Of a DNA stretch of 45,402 nt, positions 1-7,333 are shown in pieces (position 1 is the first letter of the stretch; each line of letters starts with the position of its first letter). This DNA is from SIG603 sp964369415 (GTDB lineage Bacteria; Bacillota; Clostridia; Oscillospirales; Acutalibacteraceae). A program made the translations under genes and the position numbers. Location of the stretch: NCBI GenBank assembly GCA_964369415.1, contig CAYJFP010000017.1:1-45402 (forward strand), in the 5' to 3' direction. The notes beneath the pieces were generated by a model that saw nothing but the letters and a program-made list of their open reading frames with translations, was not told the DNA's origin and ran no database searches.

Positions 1-3
1 GAA

Positions 4-37
4 CAAAAAAAGAAAACCTCAGCACGCAAAATGCGTG
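4..37 (-). terminator. Terminator of tRNA-Pro
   Basis: Read on the minus strand, a 6-bp hairpin (CACGCA/TGCGTG, plus strand 23-28 and 32-37) is followed by a T-rich run (the complement of the A tract at 5-16). A second small hairpin (TCGAG/CTCGA, 38-50) lies between it and the tRNA 3' end. The position just past the tRNA fits an intrinsic terminator, though six bases separate the stem from the T run. Confidence 0.65.
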
Positions 38-51
38 TCGAGATTCTCGAC

Positions 52-129
52 TGGTCCGAGTGACAGGAGTCGAACCTGCGGCCTCTTGAACCCCATTCAA
101 GCACGCTACCAAAACTGCGCCACACCCGG
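52..129 (-). tRNA. tRNA-Pro (anticodon GGG)
   Basis: The minus strand folds as a full cloverleaf. The acceptor stem is CCGGGTG/CACTCGG with one G-U pair, the D stem GCGC/GCGT, the anticodon stem CTTGA/TCAAG with loop ATGGGGT (anticodon GGG), the variable loop 5 nt, and the T arm GCAGG-TTCGACT-CCTGT. The discriminator is A and CCA is encoded. With CCA it is 78 nt, one longer than usual because of an extra T in the D loop. It decodes CCC/CCU. Confidence 0.94.
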
Positions 130-141
130 ATAACAGAAATT

Positions 142-170
142 ATTATATCAAAGTTTGCGTGTAAATGCAA
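142..170 (-). promoter_or_regulatory. Promoter of tRNA-Pro
   Basis: On the minus strand, TTGCAT (165-170) and TATAAT (142-147) are separated by exactly 17 bp. The predicted start of transcription is a few bases before the tRNA 5' end at 129, as expected for a tRNA gene. Confidence 0.75.
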
Positions 171-208
171 GATTTTTTTACTTCTTTTTGACTATTTAAT
201 CTAGCGGA

Positions 209-237
209 TTGACTATATTAGAAAAATATTGTATAAT
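209..237 (+). promoter_or_regulatory. Promoter of the DtxR/MntR-like gene
   Basis: TTGACT (209-214), a 17-bp spacer and TATAAT (232-237): a near-consensus sigma-A promoter. The start codon is about 44 bp downstream of the -10 box. A second TTGACTAT copy at 188-195 has no well-placed -10 box. Confidence 0.8.
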
Positions 238-280
238 TTTAAACATACCTTAGCAAATTAAATTTAATCGGAGTGTTGTT

Positions 281-649
281 ATGAAAGTTTTAGAGTCATC
301 AGAAAACTATTTAGAGACTATTCATATTATTAAAAAGCGTAAAGGCTATGTCAGGGCCATTGACATTGCAAATGAGCTGAATTTTACAAAGGCAAGCGTG
401 AGCGTTGCCATGAAGCAGCTTAAGGAAAATGAATATATATCAGTCGATAAGGAAAATAATATAGAGCTTCTTCCAAAGGGGCTTGTAATAGCAGAAAAAA
501 TGTATGAAAGACATACCATTTTAACTAAGACCTTGACTTTGTTGGGGGTTGAAGAAGAAATAGCATCAAAAGATGCGTGTAAAATTGAACATGTGATATC
601 ACCGGAAACATTTGAAGCTATAAAAAAATACTTACAGAGTAAAGAATAA
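281..649 (+). CDS. DtxR/MntR-family metal-dependent regulator
   Basis: Short (122 aa) winged-helix repressor of the DtxR/MntR family, which senses Mn2+ or Fe2+ and controls metal uptake. The N-terminal HTH covers about residues 15-65 (AIDIANELNFTKASVSVAMK). The dimerisation/metal segment ends in DACKIEHVISPETF, holding the Glu-His pair that binds metal in MntR. H78 (YERHTIL) matches another ligand. The residue aligned with MntR Asp8 appears to be Asn (SENYLE), so metal specificity may differ. There is no SH3-like domain, so it is of the short MntR type. It is monocistronic, with its own promoter and a strong terminator. The SD GGAG lies before ATG 281. No metal transporter is adjacent, so its target is unknown. 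Confidence 0.85.
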   Translation: MKVLESSENYLETIHIIKKRKGYVRAIDIANELNFTKASVSVAMKQLKENEYISVDKENNIELLPKGLVIAEKMYERHTILTKTLTLLGVEEEIASKDACKIEHVISPETFEAIKKYLQSKE

Positions 650-652
650 GTT

Positions 653-688
653 AAAGGACAAAGAATTAATTTTCTTTGTCCTTTTTTT
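653..688 (+). terminator. Terminator after the DtxR/MntR-like gene
   Basis: A perfect 13-bp stem (653-665 with 672-684, AAAGGACAAAGAA/TTCTTTGTCCTTT) has a 6-nt loop and ends in a run of seven Ts. It is a clear intrinsic terminator just after the stop codon. Confidence 0.9.
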
Positions 689-824
689 ATGCAAAATGAC
701 AGCAAAACTCTTGCGATTTTTAAATTTTTGCTTTTTGTTACAAGGGCAATAAATTTACAAAAACACATTTTATACTATAAGTATATTTTATGAGAGAAAT
801 ATTTTCAAAGTGAACAAAATATAT

Positions 825-853
825 TTGACTTTGAAAAAATACTATGTTAAACT
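825..853 (+). promoter_or_regulatory. Promoter of the sugar isomerase/dehydrogenase pair
   Basis: TTGACT (825-830), a 17-bp spacer and TAAACT (848-853) sit 31 bp before ATG 885. The surrounding 740-860 stretch is very AT-rich. No clear operator was seen. Confidence 0.65.
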
Positions 854-884
854 ATGCAAAAAATAATGAACTGAGGTAAAAATT

Positions 885-1658
885 ATGTTTAAAATTGCGT
901 GCCAAACCATAGTTTATAATTCGTTAGGAAATGCAAAAGAAAATTTTGAGATGATTGCAGACAGCGTAAGCAAAATTGGATATGACGGAATTGAAGTAGG
1001 CGGCGGAATGTTTGATATGGATAAACCCGAATACTACATAGAATACTTCAAAAAGAAAAATTTGAATCCGATTTCTTATCATGTCGGTGGAGACTTGCTA
1101 GACAAGGAAAAGTCGGAGGAAACAAAAGAGAATATATTAAAAAACGTGGAGTTTGCGAAAATTATTGGTTCAAAATATGTGTTTATCAGCGGAACAAATA
1201 AGGAGGATGTAACAGAAGATGAGTACAAAAATCAGGCTAAGTGCTTAAATGAAATCGGAAAGATATGTAGGGAAAAAGGGTTGATTTTTTGCTATCACAA
1301 TCATCACTGGGAATTTTTTAACGATGACATGGGGATGAATATTATATTAAACGAGACGGATGAAGAAAATGTGAAATTAGTTCCCGATGTTGGCTGGGTA
1401 ACAAGAGGTGGTCACAATCCCGTTGAATTTATAGATGAAAATTTATCAAGAATTGCAGCTGTACATTTTAAAGAATTCACCACAGATGATGGTTTTTCTG
1501 AACTTGGAACAGGAATTGTTGATTTTAAAGGTGTCTATGAGTACCTGAAAAATAAATTTGACGATTTTTGGATAGTGGCAGAGCAAGATGAAACAAAAAT
1601 AGGTGCAGAAAAAAGTGCAGAGATTAACTATAATTACATAAAAAATTTACTAAGTTAA
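885..1658 (+). CDS. Sugar phosphate isomerase/epimerase (xylose isomerase-like TIM barrel)
   Basis: A 257-aa protein of the AP-endonuclease-2/xylose isomerase-like TIM-barrel superfamily, the group that includes inosose dehydratase IolE and many keto-sugar epimerases. The barrel strand YDGIEVGGG is near the N terminus. Further on are YHNHHWEF (about residues 137-144), LVPDVGWV (about 165) and AAVHFKEFT (about 190-200), which carry the His, Asp and Glu residues that bind the catalytic metal in this family. The SD is GAGG before ATG 885. The gene lies 14 bp upstream of a Gfo/Idh/MocA dehydrogenase, a common pairing in inositol or unusual-sugar catabolism. The exact substrate cannot be told from the sequence. 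It is cytoplasmic, with no signal peptide. Confidence 0.8.
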   Translation: MFKIACQTIVYNSLGNAKENFEMIADSVSKIGYDGIEVGGGMFDMDKPEYYIEYFKKKNLNPISYHVGGDLLDKEKSEETKENILKNVEFAKIIGSKYVFISGTNKEDVTEDEYKNQAKCLNEIGKICREKGLIFCYHNHHWEFFNDDMGMNIILNETDEENVKLVPDVGWVTRGGHNPVEFIDENLSRIAAVHFKEFTTDDGFSELGTGIVDFKGVYEYLKNKFDDFWIVAEQDETKIGAEKSAEINYNYIKNLLS

Positions 1659-1672
1659 GGAGATAAATATTT

Positions 1673-2800
1673 ATGAGAAAAATAAAAACGGCAATTATTG
1701 GCTGTGGTGCTATAAGCGGGATATATTTAGATAATTTGTGTGATTTTTTCACGGTCACCGAAGTGGTGGGATGCGCCGATTTAATTGAAGAAAGAGCAAG
1801 GGAAAAAGCGGAAAAATACGGAATTAAATATATGACAAATGAGGAAATATATGCTGATTCCGAGATAGAAATCGTCGTGAATTTAACATATCCACTGTCG
1901 CACTACGAGGTTACAAAGGCAGCACTTCTTTCGGGAAAGCATGTTTACTGCGAAAAAATGATGGCGGTTACTTTTGAAGAAGGCGAAGAGTTAGTGAAAA
2001 TCGCAAGGGAGAAAAACCTAAATTACACAATGGCGCCAGACACATTTTTAGGCGGTGGACTGCAAACAGCAAGGTGGATAATTGACTCGGGAATGATAGG
2101 AAAACCGATAATGGTTTCGGGAGTTTGCCAAAGAAACTATAGGCTTATTGGAACGAATAAAGATGCAGGCATGGTGCACAAAGCGGGCGGAGGAATACCG
2201 TTTGACATGGGCGGATACTATATCCATGCAATGGTTAACATGCTAGGCGGAATAGAAAAGGTTTCGGGTTTTGCTAAAATTCTTAACAAGGAGAGAAAAT
2301 ATCTAAATCCTAAAAACGAAGCCTATAAAGAAGATTATACCGAAGAGTGCATAAATACTATTTCAGCGTCTATGCAGTTTGAAAGCGGCGTGTTGGGTAG
2401 CCTTGTAATTACATCTGAAAGCTGTTCTGGTCATCTTCAAAAAATTGAAGTCGTAGGCGAAGACGGTGCGCTTTGCATTCACGACCCAAATGATTTTCAA
2501 GGACCGATAACAGTGTATAAGGCGTTTAATAACGAAGCACTTACCATTCCGTACACCCATGCTTTTTGTGAAAATACAAGGGGAATAGGTGTGGCTGACA
2601 TGGCATATGCGATAAATAACAAGCGAAAGGCAAGGGCAGATGCTTCTTTAGGACTTCATGCGTTTGAGATTATCCACAGTGTTTGGAAAAGTACAGAAAC
2701 TGGTGAAACCTATACGGTGAAAAACAAAGTTGACAGGCCAAAGGCTGTTGCAACATGCTCTATAACAGGACAATGCGCAGAATATGTGCTTGACGATTAA
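1673..2800 (+). CDS. Gfo/Idh/MocA-family NAD(P)-dependent oxidoreductase
   Basis: A 375-aa dehydrogenase with an N-terminal Rossmann fold: IIGCGAISGIYLDNL (residues 8-22) holds the dinucleotide-binding loop. The family lysine motif is CEKMMAVT (about residue 93), where the usual form is CEKP. The C-terminal sugar-binding sheet domain follows. DMGGYYIHAMVNMLGG (about 182-197) holds the conserved Asp and His of the active site. Members oxidise or epimerise sugars, inositols and their derivatives. The gene is co-transcribed with the TIM-barrel gene 14 bp upstream, so the two probably act on the same sugar in turn. No transporter is encoded on the same strand. The convergent MFS gene is a possible but unproven partner. 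SD AAGGAG precedes ATG 1673. Confidence 0.85.
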   Translation: MRKIKTAIIGCGAISGIYLDNLCDFFTVTEVVGCADLIEERAREKAEKYGIKYMTNEEIYADSEIEIVVNLTYPLSHYEVTKAALLSGKHVYCEKMMAVTFEEGEELVKIAREKNLNYTMAPDTFLGGGLQTARWIIDSGMIGKPIMVSGVCQRNYRLIGTNKDAGMVHKAGGGIPFDMGGYYIHAMVNMLGGIEKVSGFAKILNKERKYLNPKNEAYKEDYTEECINTISASMQFESGVLGSLVITSESCSGHLQKIEVVGEDGALCIHDPNDFQGPITVYKAFNNEALTIPYTHAFCENTRGIGVADMAYAINNKRKARADASLGLHAFEIIHSVWKSTETGETYTVKNKVDRPKAVATCSITGQCAEYVLDD

Positions 2801-2805
2801 AATAA

Positions 2806-2832
2806 AACCTCCTACAATATTTGTAGGAGGTT
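2806..2832. terminator. Bidirectional terminator between convergent genes
   Basis: A 12-bp perfect stem AACCTCCTACAA/TTGTAGGAGGTT (2806-2817 with 2821-2832) has a 3-nt loop. On the minus strand it is followed by TTTTATTTT, so it serves the MFS gene well. On the plus strand the T tract is weaker. Confidence 0.8.
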
Positions 2833-2835
2833 AGT

Positions 2836-4011
2836 TTATGATTTTTCTTTTTTTAGTATAGGTAAGATTAAAATAGCCCCTAAAACAACGACTAATGAAA
2901 GTGAAAGATATCTAAGTGTAGGGTTTTCAAAATTTCCAAGCAATAATGGGAAGAGAAGAGATGAAACCGCAACGCTTAATTTGACAAATCCATAGGTGGA
3001 AGCAAGATACTTAAAGCCGAAGTTTTGACCAGTCAAAAGAGGATAAATGCTCATGTATCCGCCATAACAAAGTGCAATTAAAGTAACAGAAATTATCAGT
3101 AAAACACCGTTTGCAAAAATAAGAGACAAAGTGGAAAGTGCAGTTAAAATAAGTGCACAAAGAGTGGCGCCGCTTCTGCCGATTTTATCTGAAATAATCG
3201 GAAACAAAAGTCTTCCGGCAGCATTGCACACACCTGTAAGCATTATCATTGTAGTTGCAAGATTTTCGGAGAGTCCACGGCTTTCGGCAAGGGAGTAAAG
3301 GGATGGATTAATCACAAAAAAGACAGAGGTTCCGAACATGAAAGAAAGGCTGATTAAATAAAAAGTTTTTCTTTTAACCATTTGCTTAGGAGTGTGTTCG
3401 ATTTGAGTTTTAACTGCTTTTAAAGCAGAGTAATCATTCGGGAAAACCTTTATAAAAGAGAAAAAGCATAAGGTTATAGCCAAAAAGCCGATTCCCAAGA
3501 CTAAAAATGTGTTTGTTAGATTAATGGTTTGAAGTAAATAGCTGATAAGCGGAGTGAAAACCACGGTTGAAAGTCCAAAAGTGCAAACAGAAATACCTGT
3601 TGCAAGGCCACGCTTATCTGGAAAGTTGTTTTGCGCAGTCGTTATGATAGTGTTATACCCGATTCCAACACCGAGGCCACCGATACAGCCGTATGTAATA
3701 TACAGCAAAAATCCCAGATCAGAAGGCAAAAATGAACTTGAAATTAAACCTAGTGAAAGAAGTGCACCGCCCAGTAAAACGGTTTTAGAAGAGGACAGCA
3801 TACTTTGAATTTTGCCGCTTAAGACAATGCCGAAAACAAAAAAGCAAAACATATACGAGGAGGTCAGTTTAACATTTTCACTTTCCCACGAAAAATGAAG
3901 TGAAACAGGGTCTACAAAAACGCTCCAAATATATATAATTCCTAAAAAAAGTTGCATTACAGAACCTAAGACTAGGCTTATAATTCTGTTGTTTTTTATC
4001 AATAAAATCAC
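2836..4011 (-). CDS. OFA-type major facilitator superfamily transporter
   Basis: A 391-aa integral membrane protein with about 12 hydrophobic segments, typical of MFS carriers. The N terminus (LVLGSVMQLFLGIIYIWSVF) and the first-half segment GGLGVGIGYN are typical of the OFA (oxalate/formate antiporter-like) subfamily, which carries monocarboxylates or small anions. The central loop (about residues 195-215) is basic. DKIGRSGATLCALI (about residue 275) is the second-half copy of the MFS loop motif. Translation probably starts at GTG 4011: no ATG is available nearby and the upstream AGAAGTGA is only a weak SD. The substrate is unknown. It has its own promoter (4037-4065) and converges on the dehydrogenase gene. 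Confidence 0.8.
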   Translation of the reverse strand: MILLIKNNRIISLVLGSVMQLFLGIIYIWSVFVDPVSLHFSWESENVKLTSSYMFCFFVFGIVLSGKIQSMLSSSKTVLLGGALLSLGLISSSFLPSDLGFLLYITYGCIGGLGVGIGYNTIITTAQNNFPDKRGLATGISVCTFGLSTVVFTPLISYLLQTINLTNTFLVLGIGFLAITLCFFSFIKVFPNDYSALKAVKTQIEHTPKQMVKRKTFYLISLSFMFGTSVFFVINPSLYSLAESRGLSENLATTMIMLTGVCNAAGRLLFPIISDKIGRSGATLCALILTALSTLSLIFANGVLLIISVTLIALCYGGYMSIYPLLTGQNFGFKYLASTYGFVKLSVAVSSLLFPLLLGNFENPTLRYLSLSLVVVLGAILILPILKKEKS

Positions 4012-4036
4012 ATCACTTCTAAGACATATTTAATTT

Positions 4037-4065
4037 ATTATAACATAAAGTAACTTGAAGCACAA
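4037..4065 (-). promoter_or_regulatory. Promoter of the MFS transporter gene
   Basis: On the minus strand, TTGTGC (4060-4065), a 17-bp spacer and TATAAT (4037-4042). The -10 box is perfect and the -35 box is moderate. It lies in the divergent region shared with the methyltransferase gene. Confidence 0.6.
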
Positions 4066-4097
4066 GGAAAAATATATTTAATTAGGAGGAGAAGAGA

Positions 4098-4841
4098 ATG
4101 AACGAGAACAAATTTGACAAAATGGGTGAGATATATGATTCCTATAGACCTGATTATCCAAGTGAGTTTATCGAGTATGTTTACAGTAAGAAAGAAATAA
4201 ATATAATTGCAGATATAGGCTCTGGGACGGGTAAATTATCAAAGCAGCTGTTAGAAAGAGGGAGCAAGGTTTTTTGTGTAGAGCCAAACCTTGATATGAG
4301 AAAAACGGCTGAAAACAGTTTAGGCAGATTTGAGAATTTTATTTCAGTTAACGCTTCGGCAGAAAATACTGGACTGAAAGAAGAGAGTGTAGACTTAATT
4401 ACAGTGGCACAGGCATTTCATTGGTTTGATAAAAAAGTGTTTAAAGCCGAGTGCAAAAGAATTCTTAAAAAGGATAAAACGGTAATTCTTGTGTGGAATA
4501 GCAGAGTCGAAAACTCTAAGAGTATTATCGAATGCGACTTGATAAATCAAAGATACTGCCCTAATTTCAAGGGCTTCAGTGGTGGAACTAGAGGTGGGAA
4601 AACCGATGACTTCAAAGATTTTTTTGAAGGCGAATTTGAAACTAGAGAGTTTAAAAACGATATTTTATACGATGAAAAAGCTTTTATAGGAAGGCAGCTT
4701 TCTTCTTCATATGCATTAAAAGAAAGTGATGAAAATTACGGTTTATATGTAAGTGAATTAAAATTACTATTTAGAAAATACAGCGAAAACGGAATTTACA
4801 AGATGGCAAATATGACAAAAAGCTATCAGGGCAAAGTTTAA
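4098..4841 (+). CDS. Class I SAM-dependent methyltransferase
   Basis: A 247-aa methyltransferase with a Rossmann-like SAM fold. Motif I is IADIGSGTGKLSKQLLERG (about residues 36-54), with the acidic strand end VFCVEPNLDM (about 58-67). The post-motif AQAFHWFD (about 109-116) is typical of small UbiE/trans-aconitate-methyltransferase-like proteins in Firmicutes. The methyl acceptor cannot be predicted. SD AGGAGG lies well placed before ATG 4098, and a strong terminator follows directly, so the gene is monocistronic. It is cytoplasmic, with no membrane segment. Confidence 0.85.
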   Translation: MNENKFDKMGEIYDSYRPDYPSEFIEYVYSKKEINIIADIGSGTGKLSKQLLERGSKVFCVEPNLDMRKTAENSLGRFENFISVNASAENTGLKEESVDLITVAQAFHWFDKKVFKAECKRILKKDKTVILVWNSRVENSKSIIECDLINQRYCPNFKGFSGGTRGGKTDDFKDFFEGEFETREFKNDILYDEKAFIGRQLSSSYALKESDENYGLYVSELKLLFRKYSENGIYKMANMTKSYQGKV

Positions 4842-4845
4842 GAAG

Positions 4846-4882
4846 CAAATCCAAACTACAGATATTTTGTAGTTTGGATTTG
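4846..4882 (+). terminator. Terminator after the methyltransferase gene
   Basis: A perfect 15-bp stem (4846-4860 with 4868-4882; CAAATCCAAACTACA and its complement) has a 7-nt loop and is followed by TATTTTTA. It is a strong intrinsic terminator. Confidence 0.9.
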
Positions 4883-4992
4883 TATTTTTATAAGCATCAA
4901 GGACACAACTAATAAAAAAAGGCATATAATAAAATAGAAAATATATGGGCTTTAAATAGCTTTGAAGCCTTAAAAAGAAAAGAGGTGCTTTG

Positions 4993-5220
4993 ATGGAGAA
5001 TAATCTAATTATAGTTGGTTCAGTTACCTATGCCATAAAAGCTAAAGAGTTACTGTTTTCAAAAAATATAAAGGCTTATATAGAAAGAAACAGAAATACA
5101 AGAGAATTTGGCTGCGGATATGGAGTTTATGTGCCAAAGGAGGCGTATAAAGCTTTTAATATACTAAACGAAAGTGGGATAAGAGTGTTGGCGTTTGTTA
5201 GAAAGGAAGATATGGTTTGA
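4993..5220 (+). CDS. DUF3343 protein, putative Se/S carrier-like
   Basis: A 75-aa protein of the DUF3343 family (Pfam: putative Se/S carrier protein-like). The motif GCGYGVYV (about residues 38-45) holds the conserved Cys that would carry a persulfide or selenide. ATG 4993 is chosen over the TTG at 4990 because AGAGGTG (4981-4987) then has a 5-nt spacing. The stop codon overlaps the start of the cysteine desulfurase by 4 bp (TTGA), which implies translational coupling. In other Clostridia this pair often lies near selD and yedF-type genes of selenium metabolism. Those genes are absent here, so whether it handles sulfur or selenium is open. Confidence 0.8.
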   Translation: MENNLIIVGSVTYAIKAKELLFSKNIKAYIERNRNTREFGCGYGVYVPKEAYKAFNILNESGIRVLAFVRKEDMV

Positions 5221-6338
5221 TTTATCTTGACAATGCAGCAACGACTTATCCAAAACCTGAAATTGTAAAAAAATCTGTCATTAAGAGCATGACTTCATAC
5301 GGGGCAAACCCTGGAAGAGGCTTTTACAAAATGAATGTAGAATCGGCAAAAGCAGTTTACTCAGTAAGAAAGAAAGTAGCGGATTTTTTTGAATGTGAAA
5401 AAGAAGAGAGCGTGATTTTTACCAAAAACTGCACGGAGTCGCTCAATATGGTGCTAAATGGTGTTTTAAAGTCGGGTGACCATGTGGTAGTTTCTGATTT
5501 AGAACATAATGCAGTTATGAGGCCGATTTACAATCTTTTCAAAAAGGGAGTAAGCTATAGTGTATTTAAAACTTATCAGGATAATGATGAAACGGTAAAT
5601 TCCTTAAGAAATGAAATAAGAGAAAACACGAAATTAATGGTCTGTACAGCGGCGTCAAATGTTTTTGGCATTAAACTGCCTGTAGGTAGACTTTGTTCTT
5701 TATGTAAAATATATGATATAAAAACTTGTATAGATGCGGCGCAGGCGGCGGGTTTAATGAAACTTAGCATGGAAGAAGATAGGATTGATTTTTTATGTAT
5801 GCCGTCTCACAAAGGACTTTACGGGATAATGGGCTCGGGAATGTTAATTACAAAAGAAAGCCTTAATCCTTTTCAGTATGGAGGAACGGGTTCAAATTCG
5901 CTAAGTCACGATATGCCGCTCGATCTACCAGAAAGGCTTGAAAGCGGAACTTTAAACGTGCCCGGAATTGTTTCGATAGGAGCTGGAATAGACTTTATTA
6001 ATTCTATCGGTAGAGAAAAGATGTACTTAGAAGAGATGAAGAAGATAAAAGTTATTTATAACGGATTAAAAGACATGAAAAAAGTAATTCTTTATACACA
6101 GATTCCAGAAATTGACAAATTTGTACCCGTGTTATCATTTAATATTAAAGATAGGGCTTGTGAAGATATAACGGAGTATTACGCGAAAAATGGTATCGCA
6201 TTAAGAGGCGGTTTTCATTGTGCTCCTCTTGCACACCAGAGTATGAATACGAAAAGTGGCACGGTAAGACTTAGTATTTCTGCATTTACAAATCATTACG
6301 ATATAAATAATTTTTTGTTAATAAGTAGAAAATTATAA
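5217..6338 (+). CDS. Cysteine desulfurase family protein (class V aminotransferase, EF2568-like)
   Basis: A 373-aa PLP enzyme of the class V aminotransferase fold, closest to the EF2568-like cysteine desulfurase group. It removes sulfur (or selenium) from cysteine and holds it as a persulfide. YLDNAATTYPKP opens the protein. The PLP lysine is in MPSHKGLYG (about residues 195-203), and the catalytic Cys is in RGGFHCAPLAH (about 333-343). It starts at TTG 5217 with SD AAGGAAGA and overlaps the DUF3343 gene by 4 bp. The partner protein is the likely acceptor of the sulfur. No iscU, selD or molybdenum hydroxylase gene is adjacent. Confidence 0.88.
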   Translation: MIYLDNAATTYPKPEIVKKSVIKSMTSYGANPGRGFYKMNVESAKAVYSVRKKVADFFECEKEESVIFTKNCTESLNMVLNGVLKSGDHVVVSDLEHNAVMRPIYNLFKKGVSYSVFKTYQDNDETVNSLRNEIRENTKLMVCTAASNVFGIKLPVGRLCSLCKIYDIKTCIDAAQAAGLMKLSMEEDRIDFLCMPSHKGLYGIMGSGMLITKESLNPFQYGGTGSNSLSHDMPLDLPERLESGTLNVPGIVSIGAGIDFINSIGREKMYLEEMKKIKVIYNGLKDMKKVILYTQIPEIDKFVPVLSFNIKDRACEDITEYYAKNGIALRGGFHCAPLAHQSMNTKSGTVRLSISAFTNHYDINNFLLISRKL

Positions 6339-6346
6339 AAAAATAC

Positions 6347-6375
6347 TTTACCATAGCCTTAAATAGTGTTAAAAT
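6347..6375 (+). promoter_or_regulatory. Promoter of cdaA-cdaR
   Basis: TTTACC (6347-6352), a 17-bp spacer and TAAAAT (6370-6375). The predicted transcript would start near 6382, leaving only about 20 nt before the strong SD at 6400-6407. This favours translation from the ATT/ATA codons rather than from ATG 6470. Confidence 0.6.
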
Positions 6376-6412
6376 TAAGTGAAAATAAAAGGAAAGTTAA
6401 AGGAAGGCGATT

Positions 6413-7333
6413 ATTATAACTGAGTTTACAAATGCGATATCTGAATTTTGGATAACGATAGTTGAAGTCATGAGAGGCTTTCAAGTAAAAGATATAGTTG
6501 ATATAGCTATAGTTGCGGTTTTAATCTACGGTATAATCAATCTGTTAAGAGAGAGTAGAGCGGGACAGCTTGTAAAGGGATTGTTATTTCTTATTGCGAT
6601 ACTTCTTGTCTCAATGCTGTTAGACTTGTCAATGCTAAATAATATTTTACAATACTTTTTTGAATATGCTTTTATTGCTGTATTGGTTGTATTTCAACCA
6701 GAAATTAGAAAGGCACTTGAGCAAATGGGTAGAAGCAATGTAGGAAAAAGTCTTGCGAATGCAGTTGGCGTAAAAGATAAGCACGAGGAGCAGAATGTGA
6801 TTAGAAAGGCAATAAATGCTGTTGTTGATTCATACGGCTCACTTCAGAAGTTAAAAATGGGTGCGATAGTTGTATTTGAGAGAAAGACCAAATTAGGCGA
6901 TATTGCAGAGTCAGGTACTGCTATTGATGCTGAGGCTAGCTCAAAAATGTTATCAAACATATTTTTTAATAAAGCACCTTTGCACGATGGGGCGGTAGTG
7001 ATTAGAAATGGTAGAATACATTCAGCAGGGTGTATTCTGCCACTTACCAGAAATGATACATTAAGTGAATCGGTAGGGACAAGGCATAGGGCGGCACTAG
7101 GGATAAGCGAAGAGTCGGACTGTGTGGTGGTTGTTTTGTCAGAAGAGACAGGGCAAATTTCTATAGCTACAGAAGGGAATTTAAAAAGAGATTACAATAA
7201 AGATACTTTAAGAGAAGCTCTTAGTAAATATCTGATTGAAAACATGGATGAGAATAGGGCTGAAAAGAAGATAAAATCGGTATTTAGAAGGAAGAAAGGA
7301 ATTAAGAATGGACAAAAAAAAGAAGACGAGTAA
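6413..7333 (+). CDS. cdaA: Diadenylate cyclase CdaA (c-di-AMP synthase)
   Basis: CdaA makes cyclic di-AMP from two ATP at the membrane. Hydrophobic segments cover the first ~75 residues. The DisA_N/DAC domain then has LHDGAVVI (DGA, residues 173-175 counted from ATG 6470) and TRHRAALG (RHR, 205-207), the two nucleotide-binding motifs. The first canonical start is ATG 6470, but it has no SD. The frame stays open back to a stop at 6398, and a strong AAGGAAGG lies at 6400-6407. Just after it come ATT 6410, ATT 6413 and ATA 6416. The extra residues (TEFTNAISEFWITIVEV) resemble the lead-in before the first membrane helix of other CdaA proteins. I give ATT 6413 (5-nt spacing) as the likeliest start. 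The gene overlaps cdaR by 26 bp. Confidence 0.92.
   Translation: MITEFTNAISEFWITIVEVMRGFQVKDIVDIAIVAVLIYGIINLLRESRAGQLVKGLLFLIAILLVSMLLDLSMLNNILQYFFEYAFIAVLVVFQPEIRKALEQMGRSNVGKSLANAVGVKDKHEEQNVIRKAINAVVDSYGSLQKLKMGAIVVFERKTKLGDIAESGTAIDAEASSKMLSNIFFNKAPLHDGAVVIRNGRIHSAGCILPLTRNDTLSESVGTRHRAALGISEESDCVVVVLSEETGQISIATEGNLKRDYNKDTLREALSKYLIENMDENRAEKKIKSVFRRKKGIKNGQKKEDE

Noticed and set aside
238..275. Possible metal-repressor operator (CATACCTTAGCAAATT region)
   Set aside because: It does not form a convincing dyad and matches no DtxR/MntR box closely enough.
346..768. 140-codon minus-strand frame opposite the DtxR/MntR-like gene
   Set aside because: It runs antisense through a recognisable gene and its terminator, with no SD or family match.
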